Assembly: GCA_045638685.1 (NCBI GenBank)
Contig: JAZUBT010000026.1
Span: forward strand, 10,246 to 74,245
Reading direction: 5' to 3'
Length of the DNA stretch: 64,000 bases
From: SIG673 sp045638685
GTDB lineage: Bacteria; Bacillota; Clostridia; Oscillospirales; CAG-272
Position 1 is the stretch's first letter, and the number at the start of each line of letters is the position of its first letter. The notes under the pieces were generated by a model, which made no database searches, had not been told where the DNA came from, and was given only the letters and a program-made list of their open reading frames with translations. The position numbers and the translations under genes were made by a program. Positions 41,960 to 50,725 of this stretch are shown piece by piece.

Positions 41960-43483
41960 TTAAATATCTTTTATCTGTTTAGCACGAGGGGTGGACAGTA
42001 CGGCAACCGCAAAGACCGTCATAAGTATAGGGCCGAAGGAAATCTTTGATTTATAAAGAATGTCGAGTGTTTCGGCGTTGGCGGTTACGAGAACCGACAT
42101 GACTATTGCTAACGCGAGAACCGTTAAGGCGGCTATTACGGAGAGGATTTTTACAGACAGCGATATTGCGGTATGTACTTTTCTTCCGGTGGCAGGCTCA
42201 AACGCGTTTTGCCAAAGAGTGAAAAGCGCGCAAAGAACCGTAAGAATTAACGCTACGGCTCCAAGCTGAAATACACCGACAAATTCATATCCTCCAAAAT
42301 ATAAAAGTATCTGTGAATAGAAGGTTTGGTTAACGTCGTTTGCCTTGCCCTTTGTAAATTCACGCTTTGTGTAAGAATTGAAGCCGTTGAATGTATTTTT
42401 TATCGTAGCCTTGATATCTTCATCTTTCATTTCTTCAAGTTCTTCAACTTGTTCGTTGTTTAGCACTAAATAATTAAACAGCGAGTTATCAAGAGTGCAG
42501 GTGGCGCGTCTTTCCTCGGTGTCGTTTTTAAAAACGGTTTTGGCTTCTGTGCCTACGATAGGCGCGAATGCCGAACAAAGAAGGACGACGGCAAAGGAAG
42601 CGGCGAGGGCGCGTTTTACGGTGTTTGCAACCGATATTCTTTTTTTATTTAAAAATACGTTAAGTACTATAAATGCCAAAAGCGTTAAAACGGTAAGCAC
42701 GAGCGTCGATATTTGAACTCCGGACATTTTAAAGGCCGCCTCGGAGAATCCTAACGAAAGCTTGAGCGAATATACGTTGGTAAAGGCGATTAAGGCGCTT
42801 ATACCAAGTAGCGTGAAGGACAGCAGGGAAAAATCCTTCACCTTTCCCGTTAACTGCGACACAAGGGAAAGGGCGGAAAAAATCAAGAGTGCAACAGAAA
42901 CGGCTATCTGTAAAATCGAAAGGATACCGGTGAAAACGATTCCGGGAGTAACGCGGAAGTCCTCGGAGCGAACCAGTATAAAAATATATTTTTTTATAAT
43001 CCTTGACAGCTCGTCAAGCTCCTCGCCATTCTGCCAATCGCTTGCGTATTCTACCGTTTCGTCTAAAAGTTCGATATACAGAGCGTTGATATCCGCTTCG
43101 TCAAGCTTTTGAAAAGAGCCGAAAAATAATTTTATTGCGTCTATGCTGTTAAATTTAACGGTTGACTTAGAATCGGTAATTCCTATATCGGCAAAGTCGT
43201 CCTTACATTTAACAAGCGGCAGAAAAGAAGAGATCAAAATAAATATAGCCAAAGCCAAAACCACTGAGCTTTTGACGATAGAAACAATCCTTTGATTTTT
43301 GTGTCCGCAGTCGTGCTTTTTCTCTGAAATGGGCATTTTTACATACGTCGGTTTTCCGCAGTTATGACAGAACTTATGCCCCGTATTTAACTGCGTTCCG
43401 CAATTTTGACAAAATCTAACTGCGGAGAGGCTCTCTTGTGAGAAAGACTCCTCGGCGATTTGGGTTTCGATATTTTCGTTCAT
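41960..43483 (-). CDS. Zinc-ribbon polytopic membrane protein, function unknown
   Basis: A 507-residue protein with an N-terminal zinc ribbon (Cys-x2-Cys ... Cys-x2-Cys: FCQNCG and FCHNCG, about residues 24-45) and about eight hydrophobic segments in two blocks. Between them lie two soluble, mostly helical loops of roughly 80-90 residues. I do not recognise the family; the zinc ribbon plus membrane layout is common in clostridial proteins of unknown function. GGAGG precedes the ATG. It is divergent from a small HTH gene, and the shared region carries three operator-like sites. Confidence 0.72.
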   Translation of the reverse strand: MNENIETQIAEESFSQESLSAVRFCQNCGTQLNTGHKFCHNCGKPTYVKMPISEKKHDCGHKNQRIVSIVKSSVVLALAIFILISSFLPLVKCKDDFADIGITDSKSTVKFNSIDAIKLFFGSFQKLDEADINALYIELLDETVEYASDWQNGEELDELSRIIKKYIFILVRSEDFRVTPGIVFTGILSILQIAVSVALLIFSALSLVSQLTGKVKDFSLLSFTLLGISALIAFTNVYSLKLSLGFSEAAFKMSGVQISTLVLTVLTLLAFIVLNVFLNKKRISVANTVKRALAASFAVVLLCSAFAPIVGTEAKTVFKNDTEERRATCTLDNSLFNYLVLNNEQVEELEEMKDEDIKATIKNTFNGFNSYTKREFTKGKANDVNQTFYSQILLYFGGYEFVGVFQLGAVALILTVLCALFTLWQNAFEPATGRKVHTAISLSVKILSVIAALTVLALAIVMSVLVTANAETLDILYKSKISFGPILMTVFAVAVLSTPRAKQIKDI

Positions 43484-43507
43484 TTTTTCCTCCTTACATA
43501 ACCGACA

Positions 43508-43576
43508 GGCTATTTATAGTCTACATTGTATCATATATAGCCCATATTGTCAAGGGTTTTGGGCTATAATTAGTCC
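43508..43576. promoter_or_regulatory. Divergent promoter region with three GGCTAT..TAGTC operator-like sites
   Basis: On the minus strand TTGACA (43548-43553) and TACAAT (43525-43530) are 17 bases apart. GGCTATTTATAGTC at 43508-43521 and GGCTATAATTAGTC at 43562-43575 share an imperfect palindrome, and a half site TATATAGCCC lies at 43534-43543 within the spacer. A TATAAT in the third site at 43565-43570 may be the -10 for the HTH gene. Confidence 0.6.
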
Positions 43577-43608
43577 AGAAAATAAAAAAGAATGGTAAGG
43601 AGATAAAA

Positions 43609-43851
43609 ATGAACACTTATAAAACGGTGAAAAACAGAATTTTGCAGCTGCTCGGCGAAAAGAATATGTCAATTCATAAATTAGCAATGGAGTCGGCTGT
43701 TGCTCCTTCTTCAATAAAAAATATTCTTTACGGCAAAAGCAAAAATCCCGGCATAGTTACTATCAAAATGCTCTGCGACGGTTTTGGGATTTCTCTTATA
43801 GATTTTTTTGAAACGGAAGCGTTCAGAGATTTAGAGCAGGAAATTAAATAA
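43609..43851 (+). CDS. Small XRE-family HTH regulator
   Basis: An 80-residue Cro/CI-type DNA-binding protein: VKNRILQLLGEKNMSIHKLAMES for helices 1-2, VAPSSIKNILYGKS for the recognition helix, and VTIKMLCDGFGISLIDFFE. It has no effector domain, so it is probably a dimeric repressor. AAGGAG precedes the ATG. It faces away from the zinc-ribbon membrane protein, and the operator-like sites between them suggest that it controls both genes. Confidence 0.85.
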   Translation: MNTYKTVKNRILQLLGEKNMSIHKLAMESAVAPSSIKNILYGKSKNPGIVTIKMLCDGFGISLIDFFETEAFRDLEQEIK

Positions 43852-43926
43852 AGGCAATCCCTCTCTAATGATTTTAACCCTCAAAGGAACCGCCGTGGGG
43901 ATTATTTCAAAAAGAGGTATTACCTT
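43851..43926. repeat. Imperfect 76-base palindrome after the HTH gene
   Basis: AAGGCAATCCCTCT pairs with AGAGGTATTACCTT, and inside AACCC pairs with GGGGATT. It could serve as the HTH gene terminator, since TTTT follows on the plus strand, but its long loop also suits a small palindromic element. Confidence 0.5.
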
Positions 43927-43937
43927 TTAATTTACAG

Positions 43938-43968
43938 AAAAGAGCAGACACGAACGTCTGCTCTTTTA
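43938..43968 (-). terminator. Intrinsic terminator of the flavodiiron gene
   Basis: AAAAGAGCAGAC pairs perfectly with GTCTGCTCTTTT, just beyond the gene's stop. Confidence 0.88.
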
Positions 43969-43979
43969 CATTTATATTT

Positions 43980-45770
43980 TTACTGTATCGGCTCGAAATC
44001 CGAAGCACCGTGTTTGCAGAGCGGACAGATAAAATCGTCCGGCAGGTGCTCGCCCTCGTAAACGTATCCGCATATTTTGCAGACGTATCCCTTTTTGTCC
44101 TCGGTCTGAGGCTTCGGCTTTACGTTCTCGTGATAGTAGCTGTACGTCATGGAGGGATTATCCGAGATTACTCTCGATTCGGTAATTGAGCAGATAAATA
44201 CTCCGTGAGTATCAAGGTCAACGTACCGCTCGACATTTAGCGACATAAAGGAATTAATGTGCCTTGAAAGGAAAACAAGACCGTTGTTTGAACGCAGCGT
44301 CTCCATACCTTCGAACTTATCGACGGTTCTTCCGCTTTGGAAGCCGAAGCGCTCAAAGATAGAGAACGGGGCGCTTTCCGAGAGACAGTTAATGTTGAGC
44401 TTTCCCGTTTGCTTAATTACGTGATGCGAGTAGTTTTCCTTGTTGATGGCGACGGCAATGCGGTTTGGCGCGTTGGTTATCTGCATAACGGTATTTACGA
44501 TAAGACCGTTATCCTTTTTACCGTCGTTTGAGGTAACAACGTAGAGACCGTAGCCGATGTTAAAGAGCGCGGTAAGGTCATTTTTATTTGCTGTGGAGTC
44601 CTGCTGGGCTATATATTCCTTGCAAAGCTCGTCGGAAAGAGCGGTTAACTGCTGGCGGCTTTCGTCATTAAGAGCCGAGAGAATTTTAACCGTTGTATCG
44701 GTAAAGGTGATGTTCTTTGACTTTGACAGCATCTCGCGCATAACCTTTGCCGCAAGAGGTGCCCAGCTTCCGTTTTCGATAAGGGCAACCGTTCTGTTTG
44801 AGAAGCCGCGCTCGGTGAGATGGGTTATAAACTCACGCATAAAGGGGAATATCTCTGCGTTGTAGGTGGTGGTGGCAAGAACAAGCTTACTGTATCTGAA
44901 GGCGTCCTCAACCGCCTTTGATATATCGCATCTTGCAAGGTCGTGAGCAATAACCTTAGGACAGCCCTTAGCTTTTAAATCCTCGGCAAGACGTAGGGCG
45001 GCAGCTTTCGTGTTTCCGTAAACTGACGTATATGCTATTACAATGCCCTCGTCCTCCGGCTGATAGCTTGACCAGACGTTATAAAGACCGATATAGTATC
45101 CAAGGTTTTCCTTTAACACGGGGCCGTGAAGCGGGCAAATAGTTTTAATATCAAGGGTAGCGGCTTTTTTAAGAAGAGCCTGAACCTGAGCGCCGTATTT
45201 ACCAACGATACCGATATAGTAGCGTCTTGCCTCGTCTGCCCATTCCTCGCTAACGTCAAGAGCGCCGAATTTACCGAAGCCGTCAGCCGAAAAGAGCACC
45301 TTTTCCGTGCTTTCGTAGGTAACTATAACCTCGGGCCAATGTACCATGGGAGCGGAGACGAAATGAAGCTCGTGTGTTCCGAGGGAGAGGGTATCGCCCG
45401 CGCCTACTATAATGCGGTTATCAGAATAATCTGTTCCGAAAAAGTTTTTCATCATCTTGAACGCTTTTTCGGAGGAAACCACGGTAGCCTCGGGGTAGGT
45501 TTTAATAAACGTATGGACGTTTGCAGAATGGTCGGGCTCCATGTGCTGAACGACGAGATAGTCGGGCTTTCTTCCGCCGAGAGCGTCCGAAAGGTTGTCA
45601 AGCCATTCGTGGGTAAAGGCTGCGTCCACAGTGTCCATTACCGCGATTTTTTCGTCAATTATGACGTATGAGTTGTAAGACATGCCGTTTGGCACCTTGT
45701 ACTGACCTTCGAAAAGATCGATTTTTTTGTCGTTTATACCGATGTACTTTATGCTACTGCTTATTACCAT
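43980..45770 (-). CDS. Flavodiiron protein with flavin reductase and rubredoxin domains
   Basis: A 596-residue multidomain protein. Residues 1-250 are the metallo-beta-lactamase-like diiron domain with HMEPDHSAN (iron ligands), VHWPEVI and CPLHGPVL. Residues 255-390 are a flavodoxin domain (IAYTSVYGNTKAAA). Residues 405-545 resemble a flavin reductase (NTVMQITNAPNRIAVAINKENYS). The end is a rubredoxin (YVCKICGYVY and FICPLCKHG). Flavodiiron proteins reduce O2 or NO to harmless products in anaerobes. Here the reductase and electron carrier are fused, so the protein may need only NAD(P)H. GGAG precedes the ATG. Confidence 0.93.
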   Translation of the reverse strand: MVISSSIKYIGINDKKIDLFEGQYKVPNGMSYNSYVIIDEKIAVMDTVDAAFTHEWLDNLSDALGGRKPDYLVVQHMEPDHSANVHTFIKTYPEATVVSSEKAFKMMKNFFGTDYSDNRIIVGAGDTLSLGTHELHFVSAPMVHWPEVIVTYESTEKVLFSADGFGKFGALDVSEEWADEARRYYIGIVGKYGAQVQALLKKAATLDIKTICPLHGPVLKENLGYYIGLYNVWSSYQPEDEGIVIAYTSVYGNTKAAALRLAEDLKAKGCPKVIAHDLARCDISKAVEDAFRYSKLVLATTTYNAEIFPFMREFITHLTERGFSNRTVALIENGSWAPLAAKVMREMLSKSKNITFTDTTVKILSALNDESRQQLTALSDELCKEYIAQQDSTANKNDLTALFNIGYGLYVVTSNDGKKDNGLIVNTVMQITNAPNRIAVAINKENYSHHVIKQTGKLNINCLSESAPFSIFERFGFQSGRTVDKFEGMETLRSNNGLVFLSRHINSFMSLNVERYVDLDTHGVFICSITESRVISDNPSMTYSYYHENVKPKPQTEDKKGYVCKICGYVYEGEHLPDDFICPLCKHGASDFEPIQ

Positions 45771-45879
45771 ATTTTTCTCCGTTCCGCCGTTTTGCGGCTT
45801 AATATAAGCTTTAAGTTTAAATGTATAAATTAATTATTCACATCACGGATAAGACTTATTCCGTTTTTAAATACGGATT

Positions 45880-46638
45880 TTATCCGAGCAGGTAGTCCAT
45901 AACGAGCATAAGACAAAAACCGATAAGAAGCGAGTATGTCGCGCTTTTTTCGCACCCGTGTGCGTGGGTTTCGGGTATCATTTCGTTACCGATTACGAAT
46001 AACATAGTGCCGCCCGCAAATGCAAGGGCAAAGGGGAGTATTACAGCGGATATGCTTACGGCAAAATAACCGATAAGGGTTCCCACTATTTCGATAACTC
46101 CGGTTGCAGATGCGATTAAAAGCGTTTTCCCCTTGCTTATTCCCGCCGCGAGCATAGGGGCGATAATAACCATACCCTCGGGTATATTCTGAAGGGCGAT
46201 GCCGAGCGCAACCGTTAATGCGCCGCTTACGTTTCCGGTTCCAAAGCCGACGCCTGCCGCTATTCCCTCGGGGAGGTTATGTATTGCAATTGCTAAAACG
46301 AAAAGAAGCACTTTTCCAAGCTTTTCGGCGTTTTCCGTACCGTCGCCCGTTTTGGAAGCGGCGAGATTATGAAGATGCGGAACGAGCTTGTCTATAAGGT
46401 TTATGCAGATGGCGCCGGTGATAATACCCGCGACCGTTATAACTATGGAAAAGCTACTTTCGTATTCAAGCGACGGAAGAATAAGACCTACTACCGCGGC
46501 TGAAAGCATAACGCCTGCCGCAAATCCGAGCACTATGTCGCTGAACCTATGCGAGATATTTTTAAAAATAAAGCCGATAAGCGCGCCGACTACCGTTGCG
46601 CCCCCGACACCGAGAGCCGTTAAAAGTACCATTTGCAT
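45880..46638 (-). CDS. ZIP family metal transporter
   Basis: A 252-residue integral membrane protein with eight hydrophobic segments. The ZIP motifs are AIAIHNLPEGIAAG near residue 120 and ALQNIPEGMVIIAP near 150, with a cytoplasmic loop containing HLHN and a later NEMIPETHAHG. ZIP proteins import zinc and other divalent metals. It has its own TTGACA/TATACT promoter and a leader of about 100 nt. No Zur or Fur box is clear in the leader. Confidence 0.92.
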   Translation of the reverse strand: MQMVLLTALGVGGATVVGALIGFIFKNISHRFSDIVLGFAAGVMLSAAVVGLILPSLEYESSFSIVITVAGIITGAICINLIDKLVPHLHNLAASKTGDGTENAEKLGKVLLFVLAIAIHNLPEGIAAGVGFGTGNVSGALTVALGIALQNIPEGMVIIAPMLAAGISKGKTLLIASATGVIEIVGTLIGYFAVSISAVILPFALAFAGGTMLFVIGNEMIPETHAHGCEKSATYSLLIGFCLMLVMDYLLG

Positions 46639-46680
46639 AACATCAGTTCCTCGCTTTAAATTTGTGTATTCGAATTAGTG

Positions 46681-46736
46681 GAAAATTTCCGTTTTCCACC
46701 TTCCGTTTTTCACCTTCAACTTTCAAATTTTAGTTG
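46681..46736. repeat. GA-rich degenerate dispersed repeat, copy f (TC-rich on plus strand)
   Basis: A long copy inside the ZIP gene leader: TTTCCGTTTTCCACCTTCC, then TTTTTCACCTTCAACTTTC. Confidence 0.55.
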
Positions 46737-46741
46737 TATTA

Positions 46742-46770
46742 AGTATAACATAATTTATTTTACCTGTCAA
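46742..46770 (-). promoter_or_regulatory. Sigma-A promoter of the ZIP transporter gene
   Basis: On the minus strand TTGACA and TATACT are 17 bases apart. Confidence 0.82.
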
Positions 46771-46787
46771 TAAAAATTAATAAATCA

Positions 46788-46816
46788 TTGACAAAATGAG
46801 GGTTTTATGATAAAAT
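46788..46816 (+). promoter_or_regulatory. Sigma-A promoter of the SGNH hydrolase gene
   Basis: TTGACA and TAAAAT are 17 bases apart. The two divergent -35 boxes are only 17 bases from each other. Confidence 0.85.
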
Positions 46817-46854
46817 GTTTACGGTAACAAACTTATGTAATGAGGTAAAGCGTT

Positions 46855-47931
46855 ATGGATATATCAAAAATAGATAATAACTTCGTTGTTAACGCATCCT
46901 TCGATGCCTCGGTACTTGACATTTACAACGTTCTTGAAAAGCCGTTTTCCATACACGGTCTTATTCCTCCTAAGTACAAAAACGACGTCTTTAAGAGACT
47001 TCCGACGGAGGTTGCGCGAGAGGTAAGCGATAAGGTAGCGTCTCTCCACGCCCACGCGGCAGGAGGACGTGTGCGCTTTAAAACCAATTCCTCGTCGGTT
47101 GCTATTTTTGCTAAAATGAGAGGGATAGGAAAAATGCCGCATTTCGCTCTGACGGGTAGCGCGGGATTCGATATGTACGTAAACGGAAGGTTCTTTAACG
47201 GTTTGTTTGTTCCGCCGTTTAATGTTTCGGACGGATACTCCGGGATAAAGCCTCTCGGCAACAGCGAAGAAAAAAGCATAGAAATTAATTTTCCGCTTTA
47301 CAGCGAGGTGTATGAGCTTCTTATCGGACTTGACAAGGGCGCCACCGTGTCTGCTCCGGAGCCGTATCGCTACGACACCCCGATACTTTATTACGGCTCG
47401 TCTATCACGCAGGGTGCGTGCGCATCGAGACCGGGAAACAGCTACCAGGCGGTTATTTCAAGACGCTTTAACGTTGACTTTTGGAACCTCGGCTTTTCGG
47501 GCTCGGCAATGGCGGAGCAGAGGATGGCGGAGTATATCAGCGAGCTTCCTATGAAGATTTTTGTCTATGACTATGATCATAATGCAACCAGTCCCGAGCA
47601 TCTGGCAGAAACGCATAAGCCGATGTTTGACGCGATAAGAGCGAAAAACCCCACCCTACCGGTGGTTATGGTTACGAGACCGATGTTCCACGTAAACGGC
47701 GATACTCTCCGTCGCGCGGAGGTAGTCAGAAGCACCTACGAAACGGCGATTAAGGACGGAGACGAAAACGTTTATTTCGTTGACGGTATGAAGATGATGC
47801 GTACCTTTGGCGATGAAAACGACGGAGTGCTTGTAGATGCGTGGCATCCTAACGATTACGGCTTCGCGATGATGGCTAAGACGATAGGCGACGTTATCGG
47901 AGATATTATAAACAAATTTGAAACGAAATAA
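46855..47931 (+). CDS. SGNH/GDSL-type hydrolase with N-terminal beta domain
   Basis: A 358-residue protein. The first 160 residues look like a beta-rich domain. The SGNH esterase fold follows with GSSITQGACA (nucleophile Ser), NLGFSGSA, and the C-terminal VDAWHPNDYGF (Asp and His of the triad). Such enzymes remove acyl groups from carbohydrates or lipids. No signal peptide is seen, so it is probably cytoplasmic. The weak GAGG site precedes the ATG. The next small membrane gene follows directly. Confidence 0.85.
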   Translation: MDISKIDNNFVVNASFDASVLDIYNVLEKPFSIHGLIPPKYKNDVFKRLPTEVAREVSDKVASLHAHAAGGRVRFKTNSSSVAIFAKMRGIGKMPHFALTGSAGFDMYVNGRFFNGLFVPPFNVSDGYSGIKPLGNSEEKSIEINFPLYSEVYELLIGLDKGATVSAPEPYRYDTPILYYGSSITQGACASRPGNSYQAVISRRFNVDFWNLGFSGSAMAEQRMAEYISELPMKIFVYDYDHNATSPEHLAETHKPMFDAIRAKNPTLPVVMVTRPMFHVNGDTLRRAEVVRSTYETAIKDGDENVYFVDGMKMMRTFGDENDGVLVDAWHPNDYGFAMMAKTIGDVIGDIINKFETK

Positions 47932-47951
47932 TGATAGGAGTTAAACCTAAG

Positions 47952-48224
47952 ATGAAAGCAAACAGCAAATTTTTCACGTTTTCTTTTATATTCAATTTTG
48001 TGCTTGGAGCTATCGGATTTCTGATACTCTGGCCGGTAAGAGCACTCAGCGGCAATCATTTGGCGGGATTTATCGTATGCGGCGTTATCTTCACCGCTAT
48101 CGCGCTTTACGTAAACCTTTTTATCGTTAAACGCGCAAAGCTTAAAACCCCGTATTTTATTTTCGGAACGGCGGTTAATCTCTTAGTCTGCGCGGGACTG
48201 ACTGCGCTTATGATGTTGGTTTAA
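47952..48224 (+). CDS. Small three-segment membrane protein
   Basis: About 90 residues, three hydrophobic segments (FFTFSFIFNFVLGAIGFLIL, GFIVCGVIFTAIALYVNLFI and the last 25 residues) with short loops and a basic KRAKLK stretch. I do not recognise a family. The ATG at 47952 is preferred because AGGAG lies 11 bases upstream, but an ATG at 47931 that overlaps the SGNH stop (TAATG) is a real alternative. It is in an operon with the SGNH hydrolase. Confidence 0.65.
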   Translation: MKANSKFFTFSFIFNFVLGAIGFLILWPVRALSGNHLAGFIVCGVIFTAIALYVNLFIVKRAKLKTPYFIFGTAVNLLVCAGLTALMMLV

Positions 48225-48255
48225 CGGTTTACCGTTTAACTATATAACAAAAAAT

Positions 48256-48293
48256 AAACGGCTCGGGATTAATTATTCCAGAGCCGTTTTTAT
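48256..48293 (+). terminator. Intrinsic terminator of the SGNH operon
   Basis: AAACGGCTC pairs with GAGCCGTTT and is followed by TTATTTT. Confidence 0.88.
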
Positions 48294-48357
48294 TTTACAT
48301 TTTATTTGCTTGAACGTAATTTTAAAGCATATCCCGAATACGGGCGCTTATGTTGGC

Positions 48358-48391
48358 GAAAAAAACAACCTGCGTTTAGGCAGGTTGTTTT
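48358..48391 (-). terminator. Intrinsic terminator of secG
   Basis: AACAACCTGC pairs with GCAGGTTGTT; T residues follow on the minus strand. Confidence 0.85.
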
Positions 48392-48396
48392 GGATT

Positions 48397-48702
48397 TTAT
48401 TTCTGAGTTTCAACCTCGGTTGAGCCGAGAGCGTCGTCAAGAGCATCGTCCTTCGCGTCGTTGTTGGGCTTAGGCTGAATGATGTAGATTATAGCTACGA
48501 GAACGACAAAGCATATAGCGATTATGGTTGTGAGCTTTGAAAGAAGCTTGTCGATTGCCTTTCCCTTAGTCTTTCCGAAAAAGGTTTCGGCGCCTCCCGC
48601 TATCGTTCCTGAAAGCTTGTGTGATTTTCCGGACTGCATAAGAACTGCAACTATAAGAAATACAGATGCAACCATAAGTATTATTCCAAGTGCTATTTCC
48701 AT
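48397..48702 (-). CDS. secG: Preprotein translocase subunit SecG
   Basis: A 101-residue SecG. Two transmembrane segments (IALGIILMVASVFLIVAVLM and IIAICFVVLVAIIYII) flank a loop with QSGKSHKLSGTIAGGAETFFG, the family signature. SecG helps SecYE and SecA to move proteins across the membrane. The tail is acidic (DDALDDALGSTEVE). The ATG at 48702 has GAGGAG six bases upstream; a longer frame upstream has no support. secG is isolated from rnr and smpB. Confidence 0.95.
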   Translation of the reverse strand: MEIALGIILMVASVFLIVAVLMQSGKSHKLSGTIAGGAETFFGKTKGKAIDKLLSKLTTIIAICFVVLVAIIYIIQPKPNNDAKDDALDDALGSTEVETQK

Positions 48703-48769
48703 TGTTATCTCCTCAATATGTTTTGTAGATTTTTGACATTTAGGCGTAATTAACTTATTGTACCTACAC

Positions 48770-48798
48770 ATTATACCATACTTTTTTGCAAAAATCAA
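48770..48798 (-). promoter_or_regulatory. Sigma-A promoter of secG
   Basis: On the minus strand TTGATT and TATAAT are 17 bases apart. Confidence 0.75.
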
Positions 48799-48929
48799 TA
48801 CTTTTTTCAAAAAAATAAAAAATATTATTGTTTTTACAGAAAATAACGACAAAAAGATATTAGGGTATAAAAAACGCTTTCCAAAAATTAAATTTAAGAT
48901 TATTTTTCTCATTAAATTTACTAAATATA

Positions 48930-48958
48930 TTGCAAAATAATTAAAATATTGCTATAAT
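48930..48958 (+). promoter_or_regulatory. Sigma-A promoter of ade
   Basis: TTGCAA and TATAAT are 17 bases apart. A short GA-rich repeat (copy g, AGATTGAAAATTGAAAAACG at 48973-48992) follows in the leader. Confidence 0.65.
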
Positions 48959-49017
48959 ATTACTTAGATGCAGATTGAAAATTGAAAAACGTAAAACAAT
49001 AAAAGGGAGAAAATAAA

Positions 49018-50703
49018 ATGACTACGTTACTTAAAAACGGAACTCTTATAAACGTGTTTACGGGCTGCCTTGAAAAGACTAACGTTCTTATCGAGGACGA
49101 TAAAATAGTAGGAGTAGGGGACTACTATACCGACGCCGATAAAATTGAGGACGTTACGGGCAAATTCCTCTGTCCGGGCTTTATCGACAGTCATATCCAT
49201 ATTGAAAGCACGACGCTTAACCCCGCAGAGCTTGCAAAGGTTACCCTTCCTCACGGAACCACCTCTCTCGTTGCAGATCCGCACGAAATCGCCAACGTCG
49301 CAGGGGTTAACGGAATAAAGTATATACTTGAGTCAAGCGAGGGAATTCCGCTTACCGTTTACGTAATGCTCCCGTCCTGCGTGCCCGCGGCTCCCATGGA
49401 GGAAGCGGGTGCTATCCTGACCGCGAGCGACCTCTCTCCGCTTTACAGCCACCCAAGAGTCCTCGGCCTTGCCGAAATGATGAACTACGTTGGTGTTTTG
49501 TACGGAGACGAGGATATAAAAAACAAGATAGCTGACGCGAGAAAAAATCGCCGCACGGTTGACGGACACGCTCCGCTGCTTTCGGGCGAAGCTCTTGATA
49601 AATACATTTCCGCGGGTATTCAGACCGATCACGAATGCTCAAATTATGACGAGGCGGTGGAAAAAATCCGCAAGGGACAGTGGGTAATGATTAGAGAGGG
49701 AACGGTAACGAAAAACCTTGACGGTCTTATTGAGCTTTTCGAGCGTCCCTACTCTGACAGATGTGTGCTCGTTACCGATGACAGACACCCCGCCGACCTT
49801 ATTTCGGAGGGGCATATAGATAACATTATCCGTCTTGCGGCTAAAAAGGGTAAATCCGCTATAACGGGAATACAGATGGCAACAATCCACGCCGCGCAGT
49901 GCTTCGGTCTTGCTTATAAGGGAGCTATCGCCCCCGGATACACCGCCGATATTCTCGTTTTAAACGATATAGACACGGTTGACGTCTGCGACGTATATAC
50001 GGGCGGCAAAAAGATAGTTGAAAATAAGACCGTGAGCGAGATTAAGGCGCCCGCAGTTTCCGAGGAGCTTACCGCGGCCGTTCTTAATTCGCTCCACCTT
50101 ACCCCGCTTACCGCCGAGAACTTTTACATTAAGCCTCTGGGAAATCGGTGCCGCGTAATAAAGACGGTGAAAAATCAGGTGCTTACAGACGAATGGATAA
50201 CGGAAATCGACTTTAGTAAGAATAACGGAGTTGATGTAGAGCGCGATATTCTTAAGCTCGCGGTTATAGAGAGACATAAGAAAACGGGGCACAGAGGTAT
50301 CGGCTTTATTTCGGGCATAGGACTTAAGGAGGGCGCGATAGCGTCCACCGTCTCCCACGACTCCCATAACCTTATCGTTATAGGAGCAAACGATGCCGAT
50401 ATGGCTCTTGCGGCAAATCACCTTATCGAAATAGGTGGGGGATACGTTGCGGTAAAGGACGGCAAGGTTCTTGCCGATATGCCGCTACCCATTGCGGGAC
50501 TTATGACCTTTAAGTCAGCCGTCGCAAGCGCCGAGGAGAACGAACGGCTTAGAAATACGGTATATGAGCTCGGTGTTCCGACCGATATTGCTCCGCTTAT
50601 GACGATGTCCTTCGTAAGTCTTTCGGTAATTCCGTCAATCAAAATGACAACGCAGGGGCTGGTTGACGTAAACACGCAGAAGCTACTTTCGCTTTTTGAG
50701 TAG
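49018..50703 (+). CDS. ade: Adenine deaminase
   Basis: A 561-residue amidohydrolase that converts adenine to hypoxanthine in purine salvage. It shows the metal site CPGFIDSHIHIES near 52, TSLVADPHEIANV near 87, DGHAPLLSG near 181, TDDRHPADLI, and the ade-specific C-terminal domain with VSHDSHNLIVIGAND and GLVDVNTQKL. GGGAG precedes the ATG. A small membrane gene follows on the same strand. Confidence 0.95.
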   Translation: MTTLLKNGTLINVFTGCLEKTNVLIEDDKIVGVGDYYTDADKIEDVTGKFLCPGFIDSHIHIESTTLNPAELAKVTLPHGTTSLVADPHEIANVAGVNGIKYILESSEGIPLTVYVMLPSCVPAAPMEEAGAILTASDLSPLYSHPRVLGLAEMMNYVGVLYGDEDIKNKIADARKNRRTVDGHAPLLSGEALDKYISAGIQTDHECSNYDEAVEKIRKGQWVMIREGTVTKNLDGLIELFERPYSDRCVLVTDDRHPADLISEGHIDNIIRLAAKKGKSAITGIQMATIHAAQCFGLAYKGAIAPGYTADILVLNDIDTVDVCDVYTGGKKIVENKTVSEIKAPAVSEELTAAVLNSLHLTPLTAENFYIKPLGNRCRVIKTVKNQVLTDEWITEIDFSKNNGVDVERDILKLAVIERHKKTGHRGIGFISGIGLKEGAIASTVSHDSHNLIVIGANDADMALAANHLIEIGGGYVAVKDGKVLADMPLPIAGLMTFKSAVASAEENERLRNTVYELGVPTDIAPLMTMSFVSLSVIPSIKMTTQGLVDVNTQKLLSLFE

Positions 50704-50725
50704 GATAAGAAAGGAGGAATAGGTT

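Noticed and set aside
46639..46741. Zur operator upstream of the ZIP gene
   Set aside because: I found no convincing palindrome of the Zur type; the leader is filled by the dispersed repeat.
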